A stretch of 64,000 nt of DNA. Source: Lamellibrachia satsuma (Eukaryota; Annelida; Polychaeta; Sabellida; Siboglinidae). The position numbers and the translations under genes are program-made. Shown one piece after another: positions 24,006 through 38,800 of the stretch (positions within the stretch are counted from its first letter, which is position 1; each line of letters begins with the position of its first letter). Below the pieces are notes generated by a model. It saw only the letters and a program-made list of their open reading frames with translations, did not search any database and was not told the origin of the DNA. The stretch lies in the NCBI GenBank assembly GCA_033239005.1, contig BSQZ01000069.1:3136001-3200000 (forward strand). Direction: 5' to 3'.

Positions 24006-26361
24006 TCGACGAACCTGATTGATGCTGGGCTAAATTAATTGACGAGTGATGCTGCAGCATGTCTACCTTCAATCATCTTCTGTGTGCCTACATTTACCTT
24101 AGCTGTCCCTAAAGACACCGCTTCCTTTAGATGATAAATTATTGCTGCAAAGAAGCTCGGTGATTTGTAGTCGCTTGGACTGTATTCCAAGTATCTCGGC
24201 TATGTGTACTAAATAGTCCCGAACTGTTGCCTTGTTGTGCATTTGTTGCATAACAAATATATGACGGTACGCCGAGTCCACTGACATTGTATGTGTTTTT
24301 GTTTATCCGTACTGTTTGATACAGCAGCCATAAAACTTTGACGCCCGGGGGGGGGGGTATTCCCTATACTAAGGTATACATGTATGTGCCACGCAAATGC
24401 CCCTGTTTTTGGCCATTTTCTCTCTCTGTCCGAAGAAAAAATGTAAATTTTCTCTTTTTGTGCCCCAATTAAACCTGATAATTCTCTCTTTCATCGAAGA
24501 GGAAATTTCCCAATGTGCAGCAATAAACGATGTGATTTTTAACTCGATCAGTGTTATGTTGTAGGTGCAATCTTCAGAGATGTTATGTTTGGTCGGTTTG
24601 ACGTGTCCCTTGTAACCCGTTGATACATCTAACAGATGCGTAGGCTAAGCCGCTTACTCGAACGTTTCGCCGACCAAAATTCTATTAATCTATTTTGTAC
24701 TTGCGATACAGATTTGAATGATTAGTCTCCATGTATAATCCTGGTATAATATAATAAAGTTTGTCGCATGGGAACCCACTCAACTTAAGCAAGCGTACTG
24801 TATGGTTGTGAGTTTTGCGTTTTGACGCATCATGAATCTGCACATAAAAGTAAGCATGTTCCAAAACAGAATGAACAAATCAGACACTTCATACTATATC
24901 CTTTACATTTTTGACGTTATCTAACAGTATGACGTGGCCCATGACATTAAGATGTGTTTGCAACAAGGTTTGTCTAGTAAACCACTGGCGTGATATCCTT
25001 AATTGTAGTTGCAAATGGTTATGTTTTAATAACTCTTATACTGTTTTAGGTGCATAGGCCCAACAGCCGTGTATTTTGTGACATTTAACACTTCTGGCAG
25101 CAGTGTAATGAAATGCATTGGAACTGTAGTGACTGTGTCAGCAGTGATACTGATACACTCGGTCTCAGTGATACTGCCTGATCAGTGTTTGCACAAAATG
25201 TTATTTTAATGTTGCACTTGAAAGCCAGACGTACAGTGGCAAAATCGGTGACATTTCTTGGGCCCGCAACTCCCAAGGCACTTCATCTACCAATTGCTCG
25301 TGCATACATTGAACGATCTTTTTTGGTTCTTGCAGTCACTAGTTGCGTTGCAATTGTGCCACGTTCACAGCGTTCACTAAAACACTGGCGAATGGCTTTG
25401 TTTTGTTTATCCAACATATGGCAGCATTGGTTATTTATAACCAATGAAACGTTATTATCTTGTTACTGCGTCCTAATTTCGGCCTATTTAAATCAGAGCT
25501 CTGGTTAAATGTCTCCAATGACTATGGGCCATTGGTAGCCTCAGCTACTTATGGCCCTAATGTTTAAACTAGCCAATAATGACCATCGCCACAAAATGTT
25601 GTCGCACTGCAAAGAATCAGGTAAATGTGACAGCACGCCAAAACTGCTCAAGAACCTGTGTCTACAAGCTTGTTACATAAACTATGACGAAACTAACGAA
25701 TGTTATAGTACACTAATCATATCCAGGTCCTTAATTCGCCAAGAATGTAACTCACATGCGCAAATGAAAATGTGGCGGACTTTACCATGGCATATTTCGG
25801 GGTTTCAAAATTCAAAATTTGAGTATATAATATCTTTTAATCCCGTGTTTGCTTTTGTTGCACATGATGGTCTTATACATTCTTGTTTGTTTACTTCCAT
25901 GTATAACTGCCACTGGATGTTATCTGCCACAAAGTTCAACTTCAAATGTCAGCTGTAAGCTACAGCAAGACAGACAGATGTCACAAAGGAAACTGGCACT
26001 GCATGCTAAAATGAAAACATTGCAGCAGAAACATTGTCATCAAAAAGAGCGAAAGAATCAACAGAACAATCAAGCAAGAGAAAGCAATCGTAGAGTAAAA
26101 CAACAGCTTCTGGTCGATGAGTTGTCAACATTTCTTTTTTGGGCTTGCTCTGAGTTTTATTTCGACTTCAATTCGGATGGCGTCAATGAAACCAAGAGGA
26201 ACACGGCCGGTGGGCTGCGGTTGATGAAGGAAGACACACAATGGTTCTTTTCGCTTTCACGCATCCAAAAAATATTGCTGCTACACATATTGTGTTTATT
26301 AATAAGTGAAACATTAACTTTTTATAAGATAAGCAATATTAGTTATTTTAGGCCAAGACCA
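24006..26361. other. No firm gene; one weak ORF
   Basis: Mostly unique AT-rich sequence. A G-run with GGTATTCCCTATACTAAGGT at 24,346-24,385 looks like an element end. An AATAAA at about 24,753 could serve MRPL3, although it is far (1.6 kb). The ORF at 25,864 is listed separately. Confidence 0.5.
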
Positions 26362-26496
26362 GGCGTGGGGTCAATTACATTAAATATTAATTCCAAATGC
26401 AAAAAAATTACAATTTCAAAAATACAAATTACAACATCCCAATTCCAATTATCAATTCCATGTCGAAATAACGGTATCGGAACAACACAACCATAG
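25864..26496 (+). CDS. Unrecognised ORF with a signal-peptide-like start (weak)
   Basis: ATG 25864 opens 210 codons. It begins MMVLYILVCLLPCITATGCY, which looks like a signal peptide, then a basic and glutamine-rich helical stretch (MKTLQQKHCHQKERKNQQNN), then VDELSTFLFWACSEFYFDFN. The last third (after about 26,340) runs into an inverted-repeat element at 26,362, so the true coding part, if any, ends or is spliced before that. No family recognised, and no clear donor picked. It could be a first exon of an unseen gene or chance. Confidence 0.25.
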   Translation: MMVLYILVCLLPCITATGCYLPQSSTSNVSCKLQQDRQMSQRKLALHAKMKTLQQKHCHQKERKNQQNNQARESNRRVKQQLLVDELSTFLFWACSEFYFDFNSDGVNETKRNTAGGLRLMKEDTQWFFSLSRIQKILLLHILCLLISETLTFYKISNISYFRPRPGVGSITLNINSKCKKITISKIQITTSQFQLSIPCRNNGIGTTQP

Positions 26497-26762
26497 ATAT
26501 ACTCAACGCCAAAATATAATATCTATTTTAAAACAGCTTTATTTAATTTCTGCATAATATTTATTATTATGGTTCATAATGGCAAACAAATGTGATATAA
26601 ACGACGTTATATTTGAGTGATTATTAGTAGCAAATAATTTGAATTACACAGTTACATGATGTAATTGAAAAGTAATGCCAATGACATTTTCACCAATTTC
26701 AATTCTTTAAAAAAATAATTCCGGAATTGGCGTTTCAGTTACAAAGTAATTGACCCACATCT
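26362..26762. mobile_element. ~400-bp MITE with inverted ends GTGGGTCAATTAC
   Basis: Left GTGGGGTCAATTACATTAAA and right GTTACAAAGTAATTGACCCACAT are inverted repeats. The body is AT-rich and non-coding. A related copy is at 22,587-22,860. Confidence 0.75.
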
Positions 26763-27398
26763 GACCAAGACCAATTTGCCATTATTCTAGAAAACACAAA
26801 TTAAATAGATACATGTTGGTTGTTAGCACTTATCAAATTGTAGACGCCAGAATGAAGCTATTTAGTCATTTGCATGAAAATTACCAAGATTTGGAACCAT
26901 ATTTGATTTCGGTGAACTTTCACACAGGGAAGCAATATTTCGCCTAGGCTTAAGGCATGCTTACACCACACTATGATTTCCCAATATAAGCCAATTCTAA
27001 ATAAATGAGTTGGAAAATTCCAAAGTGTGCGTAAAATAACGCGTTGGTTTTAAGTTTAAAAAAAATTACACTGCGATGTTTGTCTTGTGACCGAACTGCA
27101 GTAACACAGTTGTCAAATCAGACGATTTGTTTTTTGAGAAAATTCACCTATAAGATGCTCCAACAATTTGGCGCACAAACCGATCGGATACTCTTTTCTT
27201 ACACAGGGGATTCCACCATTGACAAGTTGCTAGACATCTAAGCCTCAGCACAGCACAATTGTCGTGATAGAATCACAGCCACACAAATTTGCCTTTTCTC
27301 TGTTCATAAACATTTTTGGCGATCTTTTACTTTCTGGCCTAACCATGAAAACGACCACTTAGAGTACCCAAACTTCTCCTCATATATCTACTGATACT

Positions 27399-27402
<4 letters not shown>

Positions 27403-27482
<80 letters not shown>
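27403..27482. repeat. (AT)n tract
   Basis: About 40 uninterrupted AT units abut the probable LTR end. Confidence 0.95.
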
Positions 27483-27485
<3 letters not shown>

Positions 27486-28965
27486 GGCTGTGGGTGGTTA
27501 GCTTTATGCCTAAATTAAGAATAGACCACTGTAAGGCAAATTTGAAGATAAAATTGCGTTTATTACAGTTTAACTACTAAAATTATACAAAACCAAGTCT
27601 CTCAGTCCTTGCACAATTTGCACTACTGATCTAACTTCGGTACCTCATCAAAGTATAAAATGTCAACCGAAAGTTCAAAATACAATCAAAAGCAAGAGCA
27701 TTAAGAACAACAATAAAAGGTGAAAGAACTATACACAATAACAAAGACGACCCAAAAGACGACTTAAAAGAAGTCTTAAAAGACGACTTAAAGAATGTCT
27801 TAAAAGACGACTGGCCACAACCAGGAGTGAGCCAGGACTTGCGTTCGCCTGTACAAATACAAACCAAACCAGTAAGCTATTTGCATATCATAGTGTCCAG
27901 TGTAAGATGACACATCAACATCTGTTAAATACCATAGTTCCAACACATTGGTGTTGTACACAATATTGTCTGTAAAATACCTGTTATCTTATTCAGTACT
28001 AATATATAATCATACTTGTAGGTATTAATGTAATACTAGTACTCTACATGTAAAACAGCCTTAATATAATAAATTCAACAGTCAACCATGTTGTCAATTT
28101 CACATGTGCATACCCTGACTAGCCTAGCTGTCATTCCACTGTTGTTTACAAGCAAGTCTTGGACACTGCTCAACTTACATGTCTCTAGGGAATACTCAAG
28201 ATCAGCCCTCGCCCAGCCACCTCCTAGAGCAATTAATCAATGTAACTTCAAAGGGAGAGAGGGCACCAGACTGATCCTGGCTTAACTGTAGGGACAGTTA
28301 CATAATACCTATATACATGCACAAGTTATGCTTGCACCATGTCTATCACATCTTATAACATATTAACTATAACAGTAGCACCACTAAACAGGATCAAAAC
28401 TTAACTTTCTAAAGGGATCTGTACATTTACAAGCTACTGACTGGAAGTGGTAAAAATCTCATTAAGCCCTGTTGGGCATTCTTCCCTAAGGTCCAATGAC
28501 CACTTATTCCTGATCTTCCACATATTAGTAATCAAAGTCACCACTAAGTAATTATAACTGATAAAGTAAATGCCTTGACATAAACAGATGGACAATTCCC
28601 TATCATACAGTATGATACAATTATAAATTGAAAACATTGCTTAATAAGGTAGAAAACATCATTTAGGGACTTACCAAAACATAGTTGTCATTAACTGTAG
28701 AATCACGCCTGGCCCACTGGGGCAGGGCCCCTTCCACTGACCACACGTGACCCCTGTCTCTAGGGTGAAAATTTATGTTTAAACAACTGAATTATTAGTA
28801 ATAAGACCAACTACCTACACTGTAAATACAACTAATTACAGGACAAATAAACATAGCAATAATAGTTCACTAACTATATTCTCTAAATTACATTACATTA
28901 CCCTGGGTGCTGCCATCATGTGGTGGGTAACTAAACTACTCGAACCGACAAGTGACTATGTCACA
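27482..28965 (-). repeat. Probable 3' LTR of the gypsy-type element
   Basis: A purine-rich tract (minus strand AAAAGTGGGGTGGA, 28979-28966) is followed directly by TGTGACATAG, a TG start as LTRs have. The element would end ...CCTACA at about 27,482, where the (AT)n tract begins; this end is CA as expected. A minus-strand AATAAA at 27564-27559, about 80 bp from that end, would suit the LTR polyadenylation site. The second LTR is not in the window, so the ends cannot be confirmed by comparison. Confidence 0.45.
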
Positions 28966-29023
28966 TCCACCCCACTTTTGCTAACATTGCCTTAATGTTA
29001 ACTAAACACAAGTCATGTTAATT

Positions 29024-30485
29024 CTAGTGTCCATTCAAAGCCGAACGTGGCTCTCTAAAACGGTTCGAATGCCATCCTGCCGTTGTTCGTGACGATCGCC
29101 GCACTGTTGTAATGTCCTCATGTGATCTTTCTGCCTCAGAGGTGTCTGTCGTTACGTCACAGCCATCGTTGATCGGACTGTCGCCGCTGTCATCACTGCT
29201 GCTCACGCGGTCCAGTGGTTGTGGAAGTGAACTTCGTATTATGCATCTCCACTGCAGTCGCTCGTCGTCGGATAATTCTTCATGACGGTCAGGGTCTATT
29301 GTCTTCTCATCAGGAAGACAGGGCAGCTTCCGCCTCGTTGTTGTTTCTGGTTGGGGACACAATCGAAGATCCACCCGATTCACAGTTCGTAATTCTCCAA
29401 ACCCGTCAGCTGGTTCGATCACGTACACGTCGTTCTTTCCCTTTCTCGCAACAACTTTGTATACTTTTCCTTCCCAAACATCTTGGATTTTGTTACGACC
29501 TCGAATGTCACGTTTTCTACGGTACACTCGTTGTCCAAACGACAAGGGAAGATCACGTGCCTTGCGGTCGTAGTGTTTCTTACGACTATCAGCTTCGTGT
29601 ACCAGCTGTCTTCGTGCAAGTTGATAGGCTTCTTGCAATCGTTGTTGGTGATTGGAAACCCAGTCACTTGGCTCCACCTCCTGTTCTCCTGTACCCAGCA
29701 GTAGGTCGATTGGTTGTCTAGAATCTCTGCCAAACATCAGGTAGAATGGTGCGTATCCCGTGCTGGAATGTGGAGTCAGATTGTAGGCGTTGACCACTTC
29801 ATGTACATGCTCAGCCCACCTTCTCTTCTTCTTCTCCGATAATGTTCTCAGTAGATCATGCAGTGTCCGGTTAAACCGCTCGCATTGGCCATTTCCAGCT
29901 GGGTGGTAGGGAGTAGTATGAGAACGCTGAATTCCATATAGTTTGCAAAGTTCACTTATTAGCACTGAATCAAAGTTGCGCCCATTGTCGCTGTGTATCC
30001 TCTGCGGAATACCGTAAGGTTCAAACCATTGTGTAACCAGTGCCTTGGCTACAGTCTCTGCTTTCTGGTTTCGGGTTACTACTGCAACTGTGAACTTTGT
30101 AAAGACATCGGTGATTATGAGTACATTTTCCCGACCATCTGACGAGGGCTCTAATACTGTAATCGATGGCGACCACCTCTAGGGGTCGTGTAGCAATGAG
30201 CCTTCCCAGTGGTGTTCTCATCTTCTTTGCGGGAAATTTACCAAGCGTACAACGCTCACACAGATTAATCCATGTTTGTACATCTTTGTGTAACGTCGGC
30301 CAGTAGCAGCGTGCTCTCACCAGTTTCTCTGTTCTCTCCACTCCTTGGTGACCTTGTTTGTTGTGCAAACTTTCTAGTACGTTATCTTGCAAACATCTTG
30401 GCAACAACAATTGATCAATTTCGCCAACTTTAGAGTCTAGCACGCGCCGGTAGAGAACTCCATTTGTTTCACAATGTGATCCCAT
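29024..30485 (-). pseudogene. Ty3/gypsy integrase region, one frameshift
   Basis: The N-terminal zinc-binding region shows HNKQGHQGVERT and CERCTLGK (HHCC). The catalytic core shows EVVAIDYS (first Asp), RIHSDNGRNF (second Asp) and HPAGNGQCERF (Glu), so the DDE residues are all visible. The C-terminal part has the GPY/F-like region (VYRRKRDIRGRNKIQDVWEGK). A change of frame occurs shortly after the first Asp, at about 30,157, splitting the region into 30485-30021 and the frame ending at 29024. It was part of a pol polyprotein; it is now inactive unless the break is a sequencing error. Confidence 0.8.
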
Positions 30486-30878
30486 TGGCGTACCAACTGG
30501 ATCACATTTGCTGTCTCAGATGATTTCTCGTCCACTGTCGGGCGTCTTCCTATCTTCCGGTAATAGATGAGTCTACCAATGGTGGAATCAGCAGCCTGTA
30601 ATTCTCCCAATGCCTCTTTCGGCAGTCCTGGCAATGTTGTTGTCGCCTGTTCTGCGGGATTTGTATTTACCTTGTATTCACAACACTTAGCAATCTCACG
30701 ATTGGCGGATTCCTCCATCACCGCTACCCTCAGATTCACTGGCAAGTGAGACGTCTGTGTGACCATTGCAAGGCTAGCTTCGACAGTGGGGATGTTGATG
30801 CATGTCTTGTTGCATTCACTAAGGCGTGACAATCCGTCAGCATTAGCATTACAGCGACCAGGGCGGTACCGTATGTCG

Positions 30879-30882
<4 letters not shown>

Positions 30883-30942
<60 letters not shown>
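30883..30942. repeat. (AT)n tract at the truncation point of the gypsy-type element
   Basis: About 30 AT units; element-like protein sense stops here on the minus strand. Confidence 0.95.
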
Positions 30943-32720
<1,778 letters not shown>

Positions 32721-32875
32721 TAATATATATAAACTTAATATTTTACTTTATGTAATGTATTATTTTGCGTACGCACTTGTCTAAATTAACTATTATGTTA
32801 ACAATGATCGCACCTACCTACTCTGCTCATTTAATATACTAAATTTTTCTTTGATTAGTTTTCTGCACATCTGAC

Positions 32876-35800
32876 ATGACGTCACCAATGACACAACGAC
32901 ATGTCATCCGGTGTCTACTGGCGCTGAGTCTGATGTTCACTTGCTTGATCGGTCAGCCTACAACTGAGCAATGTTCTAATGATGACACTAATGGTCGCCA
33001 GGCGGCGCTCACGGAGCAGATGATTTCTACACTGCAGTTAATAAGTGATCGACAGGCGGCGCTCATGAAACAGGTGGACTCGATCTACGAATGGGTGGAG
33101 AAAGAAAGAAACAAAGGTACCAAGAAGATTTGGTTACGATATGGTAAAGTTGTACGCATGTTACATTGGCGACACGATGAACTGTTTAACAGGGCCTACT
33201 CCCTATACAAAAGTCCTAAACACAACCTTTGCTTTATGTAGCTAAAAGCTCAAATGAAAAACAATACCTTACACGGACAACTTTTTAACAGAGGCTCCAC
33301 GAATAATTGCTTTAATCGCTAGATGGGGCATTGACCTAATTGCTTCGAGGACGGCTTCCAAATATGTCACTTACCTGCATGCAGTTTTAGTTCATTCAAA
33401 CATTGATTGCCAGGAGTGACATTGATTGCCAGGAGTGACATTGATTGCCAGGAGTGAAATTGATTGCCAGGAGTGACATTGATTGCCAGGAGTGACAGTG
33501 CGCAATTACACACACGTTGACGCCAGAAACAAGTGTATAGCTTAACGAAGTCCTTAAACGTTTATGTGTAAACAATTGTTCGTGTTACTACTTAATGTGA
33601 ATGCCAGTTTGAGGAACTAATACACGCTCACACAAACCTAAGTGAAGTGAAGTGAAGTGAAGTTTATTTGTTTAGATCATACATACAGAGTCAAATAATA
33701 GTTTGTACATATTTTACATAGTTTTGATGATCCAGGGAGGCTTGCACTAAGACCTGAGAGATCGCTATCGTACAAGCCTCCCTATGACTACGTATGGTGC
33801 AGTAATCATTATTACTGCTGTTTGACTAGAGTACATGTGGAGTGGAGTTGCTAACTTTGCCTACAAATATAACAGTGCTAATAATACTAACAAATAATAA
33901 TAATAATAATAATACTAGCAAAAATACATATAGTGCAAATAATATGAATACTATTTTTTTTTCGTATGTATAAATGTGAATAAAATGTGAATCGAATATA
34001 ATTATCAATATTATCCTATAATAATTACAGAGAAGTTAAATAATACAGAAAGGTTAAATACATTATTCTTGTAAAAATACAATTAAAATCTTGACACTAA
34101 AAATAATACATTAGTTCCAAATTTATTAGTTACAAATTATGTTGTGAGGAACTCAAAAACCAGCTGTTTTGATAATAATAAAAAAAATACAGTGATAATA
34201 TTACTGAATGAATATTCAGTATAATATTATATTACAGAGCTATGAATTATTAAGTAATGCAGTTTATCATGATAACATGATAATGATGACGAAGGCATAC
34301 CATACATTTCTAGGCTTCAGCTGGCATATTCTTTTTGCAGATGTAGCAGTTACTGATATTACATTCCAAGTCATATTTACTTATGATATATTTTTTGGAG
34401 TAATTCACAAAGCCTTGATACGAATGGGTGTTAATTTTCTCCATGGCAATTTGTGGAAGAAAGTTTTCTTGAAGTAATTTTGGTATTGTATGTCTGATAC
34501 AAAGGCGGCAGTATATTGTATTAGTTTGTTTAATTTGGATGTTAAAATTATAGTTTTGGGGAAAATTATTTATTATATCGGTAAAGCGTTGTGGTGCCTT
34601 TCTTTGTCTTTTTGGTTTAGATGATACATTTCCATTACCAGTGAACATGTCTTCAAAATATTCTGGAATGGTTCCATTTTTGTATCTGTAGAAAAAGGTC
34701 ATGCATGACAGCTTAAAGAGGTCGTCTGCTTTTAACAGTTCTAGTTCTTTGAATAAAGGTGTACTGTGTGAATTATATTTACTGTTTGATATAGATCTAA
34801 TTGCTTGCTTTTGTAGTTTGTTTATTCGTTTGTTTATTTGTCCGCCCCATGCTAATGTACCATAGCGCAGGTGTGACATAAATAGCGAAGAATATATTAT
34901 CTTTAGGATGTGTATTGGTATGTAGTGTTTTAATCTAGAGAGAATTCCACATATCCTTGATAGTTTGTTGGCGATGAAGTTTTGATGAGGAGACCATGTT
35001 AAGTTGGAGTCTATTATGACTCCAAGAAATTTAAATTGTGTCACCCGTTCAACCGGTGTATTATTTATTTTAATGTTAGGTACTTCGTGGTTCTTTAATT
35101 TTCTCTGTTTATGGTGAAAAGTCATTTTTGTTTTGCAGCATTCAGGGACAGTTTATTTATTGCTAACCAGTCTGTTATTCTAATCAATTCTGAATTGATG
35201 TTGTTGGATATAGCCAATTCATTCGTTTGATCATTTGTAAATGTATTTAGCGTGCTCAGCAGGGTGGTATCATCTGCATACATGATTGGACAGAAACTGG
35301 TGCTTGCTGTTGCTAGATCATTGATGTATATTAGGAATAATAATGGCCATAGAATTGAACCTTGGGGGACTCCAGTAGTAATCGTTTTCAAGGGTGATTT
35401 TATGTTGCTGAATTCCACGTATTGCTGTCTGTGCAGTAGATAGCTTTTAAACCATTCTAGTTCAGTATTTTGTATGCCATAATGTTTGAGTTTGTTGATA
35501 AGGATTTTATTTGACAGATCTAGAAATATTGCCAGTGGTAAACTTTTTTTGTCAAGATTTAAGTATATTCTGTCAACTAATTCAGATATTGCCAGTTCAG
35601 TAGAATATTCAGCTCTGAAACCATACTGATTTGGGTGGAGGAGCTTATTAAGAGTGAGATAGTGGAATAGTTGAGTATAAACTATTTTTTCAAAGACTTT
35701 AGATATGTACGGCAGAAGAGATATTGGTCTGTAGTTGTTGAAATTATGATTATCATCTTTTTTGTGGACAGGAATAACTTTAGCAATTTTTTATTTTTGA

Positions 35801-38800
35801 GGGAATTTTCCACTAAGTAGAGATTGATTAATTATACTGGTAAGGGGTTTGGCAATGACATTAACAGAAGCTTTCAGCAATATTGAAGAAATGTTGTCAA
35901 TTCCCATACTTCTTTTTGACTTTAAGTTATTTATTATATTTTTTTGTGTCATTTTCACTGACAGGTGTAAATTGAAAGTTAGTATCATTTGTTCTTTTTT
36001 TAGATACGATTTGAAGCTTGGTTTCCCATTAGTGTTTAATTTGTTTGCAAGGTGTGGTCCAATATTTATGAAGAAGTTATTGAATTGTGTTGCTATTACT
36101 TTTTTATCTGTTATCTTGGTTTCATTTACATTGAAATATGTCGGAAATTGTTTTTGTATTTTGGATTTGTTGATAACATCAGCTATGTTTTCCTGGTGTC
36201 ATTCCTGTATTGACTAAATTGCAGGTTATAATAAGTAGCCTTTGCTTCTCGTTTTAATTTTCTTTTGCTTTATTTTCCAACTCAGTTAATTTTAGTTTGT
36301 TTATATTTGAGTTAGGACTTGTCATGTGTACTTCTAAGTATAGTTTGTATCGCTTTTTTATTTTAGCTAGGAGTTCATAAGTCATCCATTTCGACTTCTT
36401 GTGTTTGTATTTATTAAACTTTACATCTTTCAATGGGAAGTGATTGTTCATTACCTCCGCTAGTTTGGTAGAAAATTTGTTATCGTACGATATGAGTGGA
36501 TCTGCTGTTGGATTGTGATCAAAGACTTGATACCAGTTTATATCTTCTAATTTGTTGGTAAAGCTATCAATGTTTCTTCCAGTGAATGATCTCATGCTAA
36601 TTTTATCAGTTACAGTATATGTTTTATTGATATTGAAATTAAGTGCCGCAAATATTGCCATATGATCAGAGATTTTTGCTGCCAATATGCCACTATCTGC
36701 TATAGTAAGAGGGTTTGATGATTTACAGTATATTTGGTCAATCAGTGTTGCATTTCTGGCTGACATTCTTGTGGGTAGTGTTATAACAGGCAGCAGGTCT
36801 ATTTTGGTTAAAGTATCATAGAATTCTTGAAATTTTTCGTTCGAGTTAAGTTTCAATAGATCTATGTTGAAGTCACCTGTTAGTACTACATTTTTGGCAT
36901 TCTTGTTAATGTCTAAGACTAAAGGATTGAATTCTTGCATAAATAAGTCAATTGTGGCATGGTTGTTGTTGTTTTTCGGGGGTCTGTAGATATTACAAAT
37001 TGTTATCTTTTTATTTGAGTCATCAACAATATCCAGGCATAAAGCTTCCCAGGTTGAGTATGTATTATATGCTTTGGAGTTTGATATTGTGATATTATTT
37101 GATACATATGTGACTAGCCCTCCTTTCTTAGAACATCTATCTGTGGATGCCTGTGTTGTCATGGTGTAATTTTTTAGATTAAGATGTTGTGTATCTGTGT
37201 TTTTCCGAATTCTTGCTTCCTGTATACAAATTACATTTATCTGCACATCTGATTCAGCAAGAGTACTAATTAAAATATTCAGTTCATCAATTTTAGAGCT
37301 CAGTGAATCTAAATTTAGGCTTAAAATGGTTAACTTATTTGTGTGCCTTTTTAGAAATGTTTTTGAGTCGTCAACGTTATGGTATTTACTTTTAATGCTG
37401 ATGAAGCTTTCATTTAGATCTATGTTTATAATTTTTGTTAGGTCATTTTCTTCAATGCCGCCTTTGTGTCTTAAGAATTCTTCAGTGTTAACTGACATTT
37501 TTCAGAGAATAATAAGTAATGATTTTACTAATTAGATACTTTTGAATTTGCCCATCAATTACTTGGTCAGAGTTAGCATGTAGAAATGTATGGCCCTTGG
37601 TACAACATTTTAAATGTAGCCGTAGGTTATACGTTATATTCGGTTTGCTTCTAAATACCTGCACATAGGTTCGATTTCTTGTATACCATATATCATAGCA
37701 TTTTTGAGATATAGTTAATAGATTTATATTTGGCCACATTACATTTGCACAGATCCCATGTGTTAATGGCATGCATACAAGTACAGACGTAGAATAAAGA
37801 GGTGTGATAACATATATAATATACAACTGAAAAAATGTAAAAAAAATTACTAAATATAAAGAGTCTTTGGTCACAGCAGTACTCACACCAACGGCAGTAA
37901 CGTTATCCATTGGCATTGAGAGTCATGTTTGTGTTGATAGGTCATATCAATGGTTTGTCCGTTTAACAATCGTACAAACCCCTCAACTGCTGTTCCGTAG
38001 TGACTGTCATCTTTCTCCCACTTGCCAGCAAACAAATGATTCTTCCGTCTGTCGTCCAAGTTGCTGCCACGTTTGGTGCTGTCCGCGCTTTGGTCAGTAG
38101 TTCGCTTCGCCGTTTTGTTAAATTCTCCGTGACGACGATCTTGCTGCCCTTCATCTTTCTCTTCGCCATGAATATGTCATTCCGTGGGGCATAGGACGTC
38201 AGCTTGACGATGACAGCTCGCGGTTTTTGGCTGGTTTCGCCGGTCATCCTGCCCAGTCGGTGGCTTCTGTCGATGCAGTTGCGGTCGATCGGCAGACCCA
38301 ACTTACTTTGGCAGATCCTCACAACGGCTTCGGTTGTGTCTTTCTCGTTTTCCGGAATCCCGTGGAAAACGAGACAGTTGCGCCGGCTGTACTGTTCGAG
38401 ACTGTCTGTCTCGTTCCGTAGTCTCACGTTTTCATTTTCTAGGTCCGATACACGCGCTTGCAGTGTTGTAGTCTCTTGGGCCGACTTCTCGTTGTCCATA
38501 GTACTAGCTTCGTAGATATGCTGCTTAATATCGTCCATGGCTTTGGCGTGCAGCACCGAGTCCACCAGCTTTGCAGTAAAAATATCATTCTCCATCAGAC
38601 TGTTGATGATGGCATCTGTTACTGACGTGACAATCGCTTTCATGATATCGGCATCATTTTCGAGGAGGCCGACAATTGCCAACCGCACGTTGTTGTGCAC
38701 AAGCTCGCGGACGTCGCCATCTTGGTTTGGTTGTTTTCGTGGCGATGTGTCTTCTGCCGATCTTCTTTCTGCGTCAACTTTCTTACTCGCTTTTTTCCTG

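Larger units (their letters stand above)
27482..30882 (-). mobile_element. 5'-truncated Ty3/gypsy-type LTR retrotransposon
   Basis: The minus strand reads, in order, the end of RNase H (IRYRPGRCNANADGLSRL at about 30,880-30,820), integrase, a stop at about 29,024, a polypurine tract and a probable 3' LTR. The left end abuts an (AT)n tract at 27,403-27,482 and the right end abuts another at 30,883-30,942. No 5' LTR, gag, protease or reverse transcriptase is present in the window, so it is a fragment. Confidence 0.75.

Noticed and set aside
38000..38515. Plus-strand ORFs over the LINE ORF1
   Set aside because: Shadows; the minus strand has the recognisable ORF1 domains.
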